Source of the DNA: Agarophyton chilense
Lineage: Eukaryota > Rhodophyta > Florideophyceae > Gracilariales > Gracilariaceae
Direction of reading: 5' to 3'
Assembly: GCA_030374765.1 (NCBI GenBank)
Contig: JARGXX010000028.1
Location: 434,001 to 498,000, forward strand
DNA: 64,000 nt
The first letter of the stretch is position 1, and every line of letters starts with the position of its first letter. Both the position numbers and the translations under genes were made by a program. A model generated the notes under the pieces. The model was given only the letters and a program-made list of their open reading frames with translations, was not told the DNA's origin and did no database searches. This document shows, piece by piece, positions 55,067-64,000 of this stretch.

Positions 55067-58000
55067 GCTCCATTCAGCTGTCTAGGAATCCCAAATCTAT
55101 CGTCTTCGCAACGACGGGGAGACGAGGGGTCTTTGCACTCGGATAAAAGATTATCTTGGACCCCATCTGGTGAACTCTCTTCGATCTTTTCGGCGTCTTT
55201 TTCGCGTTTCTCGAGGTATGTTCTACAAACTTCTACATGATCTAACTTTTCCTATCCAGAAGCTTAGAGCTATTTAAAAAACGCCGCTGGAAGAAAAACC
55301 ATTTTGCCACAAATCTTGATGGGGTTGAGACAGATTGCATCTAACGGGTTTACATGATGGAATTTCCGCATGTGTTCACGCATGTGACGCATGCGCATAG
55401 GTCGTTGACACGAGTGCATCGGGTGAATGAGGCAAAGCAGCCTGCTTCTGTGGTAACGGCTGTGTTGACCACCCACGAGCACAGCGGGGATGCGCAGGTG
55501 CACCCTGAAGAAGAGTGCTGCGACATTATGACCGAGTAGCGCAAGTACAGCCTAAAGCAGACTGAAGTTTGGATTTGGATGGATGGACGTTTAGACTGCA
55601 TATTCTTTCGAAGTAAACAGCTGCCAGACGACAGCGACACCTATGCAGCGCACGCATCACAAAAAATCTAGAAGCACAACCCACGAGCAGACCTTACAGC
55701 ACCAGAAATTACTATATAATAAAGAATACCGGACCCTGTCAAAGGGTCTGGGGGCATACGTCATCGTCGTAGATCAGCACTTGACTAGTCTTATAGGCCG
55801 CACGTTAGTTCTGAGTAGCAACTCGGGGTACTCGTCCACGAGCAATGTTCTCTTTCTCTTTTACTTCAGGACCATGTGTCCGGAGTAGTCAGCAGTTGGA
55901 CCGCTATCCGCTTGCGTTGTTTCAAGGCTTCCACCCGGCGTAATCGCCCAGAAGATCAATTGTCTGTTGCACAAACAGTTGCTTATTGTGTCTTATGTTG
56001 TGTCTCCCTACGTCTAGTATCTCGCAAAACTACAGACGTCAGATAAATCTATAGACTCAAAAGCTGGCCTCCATCTAACAGACTGTTCCCAATTCTGGAA
56101 AATTAGTTTCTGTGACATCTAGGTCGTTGAGTTTGAGCAGATGTGAAAATGTTTTTAATCTTTGTAGTTGGGTTGTAGCTCACTTTTGCAGCAAAGAGAG
56201 AGTACGTTCGACTTGAATAACTCTCTGAGAAGCACAGAGCTTTCTCTTAGTGCCCAAGATTACCTAACGTGCGGCGAGCGAGAATTGCGACACCTCCACA
56301 TATTTAGATCTTGTCTGTAGTCCAATGAACAGATGAAGAGTGTCTTGAAAAGAATGCAGAAAACAAATTCATAGCATGGATACATTTCATTTAAAACGGT
56401 TTTGAATTTGAGACCGAGCAGTCAGAACCTTAATTTATTAGAAGTAGTGTTTGCTTCATCGCACTTCCAAAACTGTACATTGATTATAATTGGAATGTAT
56501 TTGTGAACATCATATACGTAAATTTAAGAAGGATACATAACACAGGTGGTTACAATCGAAGGGACTACAAGTAGAAGATATGCTCTCGAGAGTACCAGCC
56601 TGGGTACTGCAAAGAAAAGAAGTCAAAGAAAGAAAACTGAAAGAACAATAGTATTAGGTTAAGAAAAAAAAAGATAAAGTGATTGATATAAGGGATGTAT
56701 GTTCAGAAAAAATATGTGGATGTGATCAAATAAAGTAAAATTTGAAAAAAAGGCTTAAAAGACGATTTGAAAACAAAATGGAAATATTGTACCTGTTCTA
56801 AACAAATGTATTGTTTTACTTTCTGATTAACGTTCGAAGAAGACGAATTCAATAATACTCTCAACGCTCGCGACGTCGGAGTAACTTGGTATTAAATACA
56901 CTACATCAGACGTCATTTTCTTTGTTAGAAACACGATTTCATTCTTTTTAATGGTTGTTGCCGCCTCAAGACACCTTCAATTGGCGTTTTTTTGTAAATT
57001 GATGCTGCACACCGTCCATTGCTTTCAAGAGAGCTTACGAGATGAAAAACGACGGCGGCTCTTGTCTAGTTGAGTAACATCCATAAGTTTGTGTCGCGCG
57101 CAAGAGTTTCCAAAAGCTTGCGAATAAGGTTAAAAGTCAGTGTTAGATGTTTCTTACCTGGTGTCGCTGACGGCTTCATATCAGAAATCAGAACGTTGCA
57201 CAGATTACAATTGGCTCAATGATATCAAAGGCAATGGAAATAAAATAAACACCGAAAACAGTAGTTACTAGCACACAATCCCAAAAATTAAGTGAGACTT
57301 ACTTCATTATGAACTCATGCTTATTGGACGTGAAGTATGAGCACTACGCTGCATTACAAAGTCTTGAAAAACAACAACAAGTGCAAAACTATCCCACGTG
57401 TATGGCGGGTTTGGAAAAAAAAACCCACGCAATCGAAGTAGAAAGCAAATCCAAAATCCAAGCAAAGAATAAATAGAAAGAATGTTGAAGTCAAAAGAAG
57501 CACAGAATGTATTACGGAAAAATGGATTGGGTGTAAACGACTTTTGTCTAGCGGACGTGACCCAAAGTAGACGGAGCCGACCGAGACCGGACTTATTTAG
57601 ACAATTTTGGGACTAATTGGCATTAGAATTCGTGCGATATGTGATAGGCACTAGCCAGCAGGTTTCTAACTGCACTCTTCACCCGACGCAAAACTCATTT
57701 GTGTTGTGTGCTGAATTGGTGAGTCTAAAGATATGTTTTCTTTACAGCGCCACGTTCAAATAATAGCTTAATTATTATATTAGTTGAGAGCTATTCTAGG
57801 GCCGCTGTGCGTCGCTTGCCCTTATATTTCACGAAGCGGTACGGTTTTTACCTCGTGCGTTTTATGCACCCCACAGGATTCTATTTTCTATTATACAATA
57901 GAGATTCTCTAATCTGTATAGAACCATTGGCCTCGTCTGAGCTCAAACTGTAAGCATTTGTGCTGATATTTAGTGAGCCTGACAGGACTTTTTTCGTTGT

Positions 58001-58392
58001 GTGAATTATAGCATTTTTACGACCTGAAAGAATAAGACTAAAGCAACCTATTGGGTGCAGAAACAAATGGTTAAACGGTTTAGCATCGCACTGTTAGCTG
58101 CTACACAGTCTGTTCGTCGTAATGTATGAGGGCAAAGAAGATATATAAAGAATCAACGGCTGAGAAAGCGTCGAATAAGTTCCTCCTCATCAGCATTGCT
58201 GATGAAAGTGTGTCGTGCGTGGCCCTAGCTGGTGAAGAAGGTGCAATGAATAGGATAGGAGTGCGCGTTGGCGCTGCTTTCAATGCTCATGCTTGCTCAT
58301 TCTTGCCAACTGAACCTACCTTCTCTTTCCAGCTCCGAGCCCCGCGGCCATAACAGCGTAACGCCAAAAGCGCATGGGCACCGGCGACAAAT
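55067..58392. other. Long intergenic stretch, no gene seen
   Basis: About 3.3 kb, AT-rich especially at 56400-57500. Short ORFs near 55270-55640 on both strands are antisense to each other and show no domain. No repeats, LTR or RNA gene recognised. Confidence 0.4.
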
Positions 58393-59658
58393 ATGCATGC
58401 CTTGGTGCTGCTACTGCTATGGTTGGAACTCCTCTACCAAGCCACGGGCCAACTCAGCGTGGAGCCGTGCGCCTTACCACGTCGCAACCTCACGTCGTGC
58501 AACAACGCCGTGGACATCGCGCTCGGTGACGATCGAATCTCAGGAGAGAAGCCGAACCAATGCCGCGTCGGCTGTCGCCATTTCTCGCACAAGCACATCG
58601 CCATGAGCATACGCCCGGCAAACTGTGCGTTCGACCTTTGCGATGTGCCGCGTCCGTTCAGGACGTTCTCGTTCGGCGACCGTATGTGTCAGCCGCGCGC
58701 GATGTGCGTTGCGGCGTGCGGAGAAGAGCCACCGGGGTGTGTGTACTCTGGCAGTTGTCGGGAACTTACGTGCTTCACCGACAAGAACACGCGCCGCCCG
58801 GCCGATTTCACGCGCATCTCGTTTGCAGGCCCGCGTACCATCGTACGCGTGAATGATTCGTACACCACCGACGAAACTGAGCTGAATGTGGCGTTCGATG
58901 CCGTGCTCGAATCCAGGGACTTGTGCGGGGAGAGTCAGTACTACCATACGTTTGACTCCGTTTGCCGTCAATCCAAGGATGTTTTTCTCTCAGATCGCCG
59001 GGCTGATGACAACAGCATGCCTGGTCAATGCCGCACTGCCTGTCGAAACCTACACAACGACAACGTGGAGATTGTGCGTATGAGGACTGGCTGCAATGCA
59101 TGCGATTCGCGAAATGACTCGTACTTGTGCATCCCGCAAGCTGAGTGTCATGAAAAGTGTGCCTCCCCGTACAGTCGCGTCGAAGGATGTGTGTTTACTG
59201 GCACTTGTCAGAGCCTAGTGTGTGTGTCGGGTATCGACTCAAAGCTTGCAGCTGTGTTGAACATTACAGATGAAACTGGAAGCGAAGGAGCTATACTTTC
59301 TGTCGATAATGAAACGCCACCACTGACTCTGGATCCGCCAATCTTTGTCAAGTTCTTGGAGGATGTGCAAGTACCAAATGCTAGGGTGCCGGCCATAACT
59401 GGTATTACTTTGGGGGAGGCAAGCAACACTACATCACCGCAAGTGCAAGCGGCATTTGAAATCGAGCAGGAGCAGATGTCAAAGTGGGTGTGGCTGGGAC
59501 CTACTATCGGGTTGGTAGGAACAATTCTCACTGCGATTGCCGCTCTGATCGCCGCATACATCAGCCGAAAAGGCACTGCAGTTCTAGTTAGCCCGCAGAC
59601 ATCGAACGATAGCAAAATTCAGCTTTCAGCTTTGGGTCACGAAGACACGCGAATATGA
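58393..59658 (+). CDS. Type I membrane protein with two tandem 12-cysteine modules
   Basis: 421 residues. A signal peptide (residues 1-19), a Cys-rich ectodomain, one transmembrane helix (about residues 366-388, WLGPTIGLVGTILTAIAALIAAYI region) and a 33-residue cytoplasmic tail. The ectodomain holds two repeats of 12 cysteines each (module 1 near residues 26-137, module 2 near 177-277) with nearly the same spacing: C-x9/12-C-x20/21-C-x3-C-x16-C-x4/2-C-x15/8-C-x5-C-x3-C-x6/9-C-x5-C-x4-C. Both end with a GCVxxGxC block. Several N-glycosylation sites (NLT, NDS, NIT, NTT) are present. A stalk of about 85 residues joins module 2 to the membrane. I know no named domain with this pattern; an adhesion or receptor role is only a guess. 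The frame is intact, with no intron. Confidence 0.85.
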   Translation: MHALVLLLLWLELLYQATGQLSVEPCALPRRNLTSCNNAVDIALGDDRISGEKPNQCRVGCRHFSHKHIAMSIRPANCAFDLCDVPRPFRTFSFGDRMCQPRAMCVAACGEEPPGCVYSGSCRELTCFTDKNTRRPADFTRISFAGPRTIVRVNDSYTTDETELNVAFDAVLESRDLCGESQYYHTFDSVCRQSKDVFLSDRRADDNSMPGQCRTACRNLHNDNVEIVRMRTGCNACDSRNDSYLCIPQAECHEKCASPYSRVEGCVFTGTCQSLVCVSGIDSKLAAVLNITDETGSEGAILSVDNETPPLTLDPPIFVKFLEDVQVPNARVPAITGITLGEASNTTSPQVQAAFEIEQEQMSKWVWLGPTIGLVGTILTAIAALIAAYISRKGTAVLVSPQTSNDSKIQLSALGHEDTRI

Positions 59659-60979
59659 TCAATTACAAGCGCTCTAAACGACACAATGCTTGTTGTTTAA
59701 TTTGTTAACCTGTGGTTCAAGTTGAATTGCAACTCGTGATCAGAGCTTGGCGAGAGCAGAATACGATGTTGCCGGCAACAAGGCACTCGAGAAACGCTGC
59801 GTCGGAAGCTTTTGGGCCTTTCATCTTGGAGTAGGTGCTAACACGCCGCTGCGAGACGAGTCATTCAGATGCGAGAAATTGAGAAGTCGCCCTTTTCTCG
59901 AATTGTACAGCAACGCAGCACTACGTACCCAATTTTCACAAGTAAGATATTATTAGACAAGTGGTAGTTGTACCAAAGACCGAGTAAGGTACAGATAACG
60001 AGGCACCAGACAGCACCAAATCGGTCCCGAGCCTTGAGCGAGAATGCGGATTTGGCTGTCTCGTGACCTTAATACTCCTATATAGAGTGCGGTAAGTGAG
60101 GGGTTTGCCTGGCTTACGGAGAGATTCAAGTCCGAGGGAAGCCAAAAGTGCCAACGATAACCCGTACTAAATAACCTTATCTGGCTGTGTATGAGTTATA
60201 TCGAAAACCTGTTTATTGCACTGCTGTGCGCAAACCTCGTGAGCATATGAATAAAGGCCCGATTTGATATCACAGTCGTCCCAGTTTGATATCTCTATCA
60301 AAAAGTGTGATAGCAAAGGACAGCTCAGATATCAGCACTGCACCTCCTCATTCTTTCTGCGAGTGCAATGCATCCAGACAATGCATATTACACTCTCTAT
60401 TTCTTTCCGAACATCCTCCCCTGCCTTCTCTGCCTTCCCACGACCCGCTCGCAACCTCTCCTTTGGAGTTGTTGAGGAGGGGGATGACCGAAGGCGAAGA
60501 GACCACAGCACGTGAAGCACGTTTCGAAGCACGTTGGGTGTATAGCTTGGCGAATATGAATAAAGGCCCGATTTCATTTCATGCGAAAAGAGTGTGATAT
60601 CCGAGGACCGCTCAGATATCAGCACTCCAACAGTGCCATAATAGAGAGATATTTGAGCCCTCGGAACTTTTTTCTTCCCTTGGCTTCACCGTTCCTGATT
60701 GTTTCAAGAGGTGTGCTTGTTGGATGGCCTATCAAACCTGTCCTCCTCTACACAATTCCATGGTCGCACCTGCCCTATAAATACTTGGAATGAGGTAAAC
60801 AACCCTGTCAATTGTAGCTCGACTTGTATCTGCAACGCGGACCTAGCAACGTACTCCATCAGCATTCCTTTCTTGTCTGATCGGCTTCTCACCAACTCGG
60901 AGAGGTTACAAAACCTTGGCCAGCGACAACCGCTTCCTTATCTTCAAGCGCGGAGAACCAAACTATCCGACTCAACAGC
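59659..60979. promoter_or_regulatory. Intergenic region upstream of the PL7-like gene with a duplicated block
   Basis: Contains two direct repeats, 60245-60340 and 60554-60627, sharing ATATGAATAAAGGCCCGATT, AGTGTGATA and GCTCAGATATCAGCACT, and several GATATC palindromes. A TATA box lies at 60776-60783, about 200 bp before the ATG at 60980, with a pyrimidine-rich leader. No ORF here is convincing. The repeats could be promoter elements or remnants of a small element. Confidence 0.45.
60776..60783 (+). promoter_or_regulatory. TATA box of the PL7-like gene
   Basis: TATAAATA, the best TATA box in the region and correctly placed for a transcript starting about 170 bp before the start codon. Confidence 0.45.
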
Positions 60980-61675
60980 ATGGTTCCTACTGCCTTTTTT
61001 TTTTGTCTCATCGTCACCATTGCACTCGGATACACTGCCCCGGGAACCCAGTCCAAGTTTCGTCATGTCATTGAGCGGTCTAAATTACAGTCTCCAGATT
61101 CAAGCCCTGCTGTTCCGAAACCGTTCAAAGAAGCCGATTCGTGCTTTTATCTTGACAACAATGACGATATGGTTTTTAAGATGAAAGGTGAGAAGAAGCG
61201 CACGGAGCTTCGCCAAATGACCACAGACGGTGAAAAATCGGCTTGGAAGGTTAGTGGTTCAGAAAAAATGACTGCCGAACTCTCTATTCCAGAACAAGAG
61301 TCTGGAATAGATGAACTCACATTCCTTCAGGTACACTGCGACGTAAAGCCTGCTCTCAGGATTAGTTGGATGAGAGAATTTAGGGGTGAACAAGATGCAA
61401 TTGTTGCGATACTTAGATTGAACGCTGATGATGATGGGGAAATCGAGAAATACTACTTGGGGAAAAGAAGTTCAAGTATGAAAAATTATGAAGTGCTCGT
61501 GGAGGACAGCAAGATATATGTTTCGATTGATGGCAAGAACGTTGGACCATCTCCTATGGAGGCATCGTTCTGGATATCGTACTCCTGTTACTTCAAAGCT
61601 GGTGTATATATTATACATGAATCGGATGGTTCTGCAATTGCTTGTTCGAAGTTTAGAAATCTCATCTGGCCTTAG
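60980..61675 (+). CDS. Secreted polysaccharide lyase family 7 (alginate lyase)-like protein
   Basis: 231 residues with a signal peptide (residues 1-18, FFFCLIVTIALGY) and then a beta-jelly-roll protein carrying the three family signatures: RTELR (residues 74-78), QVH (117-119) and YFKAGVY (204-210). The residues that in PL7 enzymes neutralise the carboxylate and act as base and acid (Arg, Gln, His, Tyr) are all present. PL7 enzymes cleave alginate or related uronans by beta-elimination. One departure is YFKAGVYII where most members have an Asn-Gln after the last Tyr. The size matches single-domain PL7 enzymes. Red algae do not build alginate, so the real substrate may be a foreign or other uronic-acid polymer. 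The frame is intact. Confidence 0.8.
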   Translation: MVPTAFFFCLIVTIALGYTAPGTQSKFRHVIERSKLQSPDSSPAVPKPFKEADSCFYLDNNDDMVFKMKGEKKRTELRQMTTDGEKSAWKVSGSEKMTAELSIPEQESGIDELTFLQVHCDVKPALRISWMREFRGEQDAIVAILRLNADDDGEIEKYYLGKRSSSMKNYEVLVEDSKIYVSIDGKNVGPSPMEASFWISYSCYFKAGVYIIHESDGSAIACSKFRNLIWP

Positions 61676-61993
61676 GAAGCAAACGAAAGACACAGTCGTA
61701 TTCGCACGACCACAAGTATTGATACTTGTCGTGATTCAAGGACGTAGAGTACTTAACGGATTCCGCACTAAACATCATCGTGGTTCGGATGGCGTTATTC
61801 ATTTTTCTTATATTGTTCGCGAATGCTACTTGTTATATACCTCAATGGCCCTTTGCAAGAACTTTTAGATACGTCGCTTACTGGCTTGTATTAGAGACTA
61901 TTCTACATTGTAAGCTAAAGAATTGTTGCATTCACCCGCTCTCTGCCCATGCCAGTGCCAGATGTGATCTCATTCGCGATAATTCATTCATCG

Positions 61994-62650
61994 TCACGCA
62001 GAATCATACTCGAACCCGTGTCGTATCTCTAACACGACATCAGCAGTAATCTTGAGATCACAATTAATTGGAGGGGCTTCTTTGTTGAAAACATTCAACG
62101 AGCTTTGACTTGCCAACAATTGGACAGCTCTCACACCATCGTGCTCCTTGATCTGATGACGCAAGTCCTTGGGCATGGTATTCTCTGATGCTCCTTGATC
62201 AGCAGTGATCTCTGCTTCCAGCCTTCCGTCCCAAAAGAATGCATCCAAGACTGTAGATGGGCTCTGTTCGTTAAAACTGTTCGTTAAAAGAATGTTCTTC
62301 GTCACCAATCTCCTTTATCGAATTGTTGCTTCTCTTCTTTTCCTTGCGTTCCAAGTACGCCTTCAGGAAGGCTTCAACTTCTTGAGGGGTAGAGTTCGAA
62401 CAATTTCTAAGTTTTGTGTCTCCTACCCTTGCATTTCACAGTATTGAAACAAACGGGAACTTCTTTGCGCGGTTTTTCATTACGTTTCGTATCCTCGTCA
62501 TCCTTTTCACGCTTAGTCGATGAGGATGCCTGAACGTTGATGGGAATAACTGAATCATTGACCACAATGTTTTGATGCGGTGAACTTACTCATATTTGTT
62601 TCCTTCAACTAGGCGTGGAACGTATGCACCAAAATACTTCCTGTGTAGCC
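61994..62650 (-). pseudogene. Decayed LTR-retroelement gag-protease fragment
   Basis: Read on -: a charged stretch (STKREKDDEDTKRN), a Cys/His knuckle CKGRRHKTKNC readable with a frame change (62390-62440), then a protease-like domain on 62308-61994 with EAEITADQGASENTM, where DQGAS stands for the usual DTGAS. RT and integrase are absent. It belongs to neither G1/G2 nor the copia elements by sequence, so it is a separate, older family. Confidence 0.5.
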
Positions 62651-63378
62651 CGGCATGGGATTCGATCCGGAGTACGCCCTCCATATGCTCTTATCAACGA
62701 CGGGGTTTTACCAGCTCTTGAGTATTCTTAATGGCCACCTCAGGGTTTAAGCTGATAGTCTGTCTGTAGCAGTGGTTTTTTATTAATATTCTACGACCAG
62801 AGTGTGAGCGTGACCCTCTGCATTGTCAATAGCCATGTCCAGCTTCACAACCTTGATGATTTTGTCCGAGTGACGCACACAAAATCTATTCTTGGCAGTC
62901 TCGCGGAATTGGCGTCTTCTATGATTTCTCCTGTAGTAGTTACACCAATACCACAAACTCTCACAAAAGATTACATAAAGTAAAGAGGGGCTTTACAAAT
63001 AATATACTTAAAACGTAACATCTGAATCGGGATTCCCAGAATAATATAATGAATTCTTAAAAAAAGAGAACACGACGAGTTTTGATATTAGGGAGCATTT
63101 TGCAATCGAAATTTGGCAATACGTGTGCACCTTTCATATTAATTGCAGAATTGCTACGTGGTGGCGTGGTATATATTTCTGAAATATGAGGGTTTATTGA
63201 AGTCCCATAAGCTTTGTGCCTATCACCTCCCGCCACTTTTCTACCGCTGGAGCTATTCTGTTTGCCATTTGAATCCCGGCACACCGCATCATACCAAGCT
63301 ACCCTTACGCCCCAGCTCCTTGAAGATGTGGAATCTGCCTGCGCCCGTCCTGAAGCCAACCGCTTCGCTCTTTGAAGC
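62651..63378. other. Intergenic, no gene seen
   Basis: Sequence between the gag-protease fragment and the Myb-like gene. No ORF of note on the + strand. A long - strand ORF reaching into 63587 is the shadow of the Myb-like gene. Confidence 0.4.
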
Positions 63379-63933
63379 ATGAAACAACAACATCCAGCAG
63401 CCGCCGAAGACACAAACAGTGTTATCATGGATACCGCCATCCCTGCACCTGCCGTCAATTCTAACGCCGCTAACACCGTCGCCCCCACACCTGCCCCCCG
63501 CACGAACCCTGCCGCGACTACTCCAACCGTTGCGGCGCCGCGAACTATCCCACAGACAAAAGCGGGGCGTCGCGCGAAGTTCTCCACGGAAGAGGGCTTG
63601 GTCTTTGTGAGGGAAGTAGGGGCGTATAAGGCTCACATCTCACCCACAGAAGATACGAGGGAGAGGTATGAGCTGGCGACGAGCGAGGCGAACGCAACAA
63701 AGCGCTTGTCTACGAGATTGACTTGGATAGCCCTCCAAGATCGACATAAGAGGCTGCAGGAGCTTCTTGATCAGAATTATCGTCTGAGTGGTATAGGAGG
63801 CGAGGTGACGGAGATGGGGACACTTCGTGAACTGGTGAAAGATGATCGAGTTGAGCTCGCTGCTGAGAAGAGTGCCAAAACGGAGAAGGAGGAAAAACGG
63901 GAGAGAGAGGAAAGGAACGGCTGGGCGCTGTAA
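63379..63933 (+). CDS. Myb/SANT-like domain protein
   Basis: 184 residues. Residues 1-60 are Ala/Pro/Thr-rich and disordered. Residues about 62-140 form a Myb/SANT-like helical domain (GRRAKFSTEEGLVFVREV, then a second helix with ERYELATSEAN and the DNA-facing helix around WIALQDRHKRLQELL). The C-terminus is a highly charged Glu/Lys/Arg helix, probably a coiled coil. Such proteins occur in large families in algae and oomycetes, both as regulators and as accessory proteins of transposons, so the role is open. Frame intact, stop at 63931-63933. Confidence 0.65.
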   Translation: MKQQHPAAAEDTNSVIMDTAIPAPAVNSNAANTVAPTPAPRTNPAATTPTVAAPRTIPQTKAGRRAKFSTEEGLVFVREVGAYKAHISPTEDTRERYELATSEANATKRLSTRLTWIALQDRHKRLQELLDQNYRLSGIGGEVTEMGTLRELVKDDRVELAAEKSAKTEKEEKREREERNGWAL

Positions 63934-64000
63934 TCCGCTTGCGCGCCACTGGGCGTGTTAGTGGGGACAGGATAAGTACGGAAAAAGAGGCCGATGGGGG

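Noticed and set aside
55270-55640. Cys/His-rich short ORFs on both strands
   Set aside because: Antisense to each other, no finger spacing fits, and no start context or neighbour supports a gene.
62644-62720. tRNA-like block GGGATTCGATCC resembling a T-loop
   Set aside because: The flanking bases do not pair as a T-stem and no acceptor or anticodon arm can be drawn.
63057-63587. 176-codon minus-strand ORF rich in Ala, Gly and Val
   Set aside because: Antisense of the Ala/Pro/Thr-rich N-terminus of the Myb-like gene; the hydrophobic appearance is a by-product of codon complement.
1-64000. CRISPR array, bacterial operons, prophage or plasmid functions
   Set aside because: No regularly spaced short repeats, no Shine-Dalgarno-led gene runs and no phage or plasmid genes. 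All repeats found are LTRs, foldbacks or microsatellites.

Overview
The window reads as nuclear DNA of a eukaryote. It has LTR retrotransposons of two superfamilies, TATA boxes ahead of isolated genes, secreted and membrane proteins with eukaryotic architecture, and no operons or ribosome-binding sites. The single-copy genes look intronless and sit in small islands between retroelement nests. My best guess is a florideophyte red alga with a compact, intron-poor genome of the Chondrus type. This is an inference from layout and protein flavour; an oomycete or other alga is not excluded.

About two thirds of the window is LTR-retrotransposon material. Positions 1-10740 hold three truncated elements in a row: a Ty1/copia on the + strand (Copia-1, with a Tudor-like module between integrase and RT), a second copia on the - strand (Copia-2), and a Ty3/gypsy on the - strand (G0) fused to Copia-2 without LTRs. 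Positions 10747-23316 hold copy 1 of chromovirus family G1 (gag-pol on -), invaded by a solo LTR of a third family (G3) and split by a 3.6 kb island carrying two divergent von Willebrand A-domain genes. Its right end is cut at a second G3 LTR. Positions 30799-50846 hold G1 copy 2, nearly complete with both LTRs. It is interrupted by a complete 11 kb chromovirus of a sister family (G2, on +, 32331-43386). A copia 3' remnant follows (50847-52140).

The most unusual feature is an antisense accessory gene (aORF) lying tail-to-tail with pol, between pol and the 3' LTR, in both G1 and G2. The two aORF proteins share a recognisable core around a Trp-Trp motif, so this is a conserved, probably undescribed gene of this retroelement lineage.

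Host-type genes: the vWA pair (16995-17696 and 19076-19738, the second with its metal site lost), a C2H2 zinc-finger protein (25891-26667), a METTL27/WBSCR27-like methyltransferase (27405-28223), a GNAT acetyltransferase gene with two in-frame TAA codons (54032-55066), a type I membrane protein with two tandem 12-cysteine modules (58393-59658), a secreted PL7 alginate-lyase-like protein (60980-61675), and a Myb/SANT-like protein (63379-63933). Except for the vWA pair they do not look functionally linked. No rRNA, convincing tRNA, CRISPR array or bacterial feature was found.
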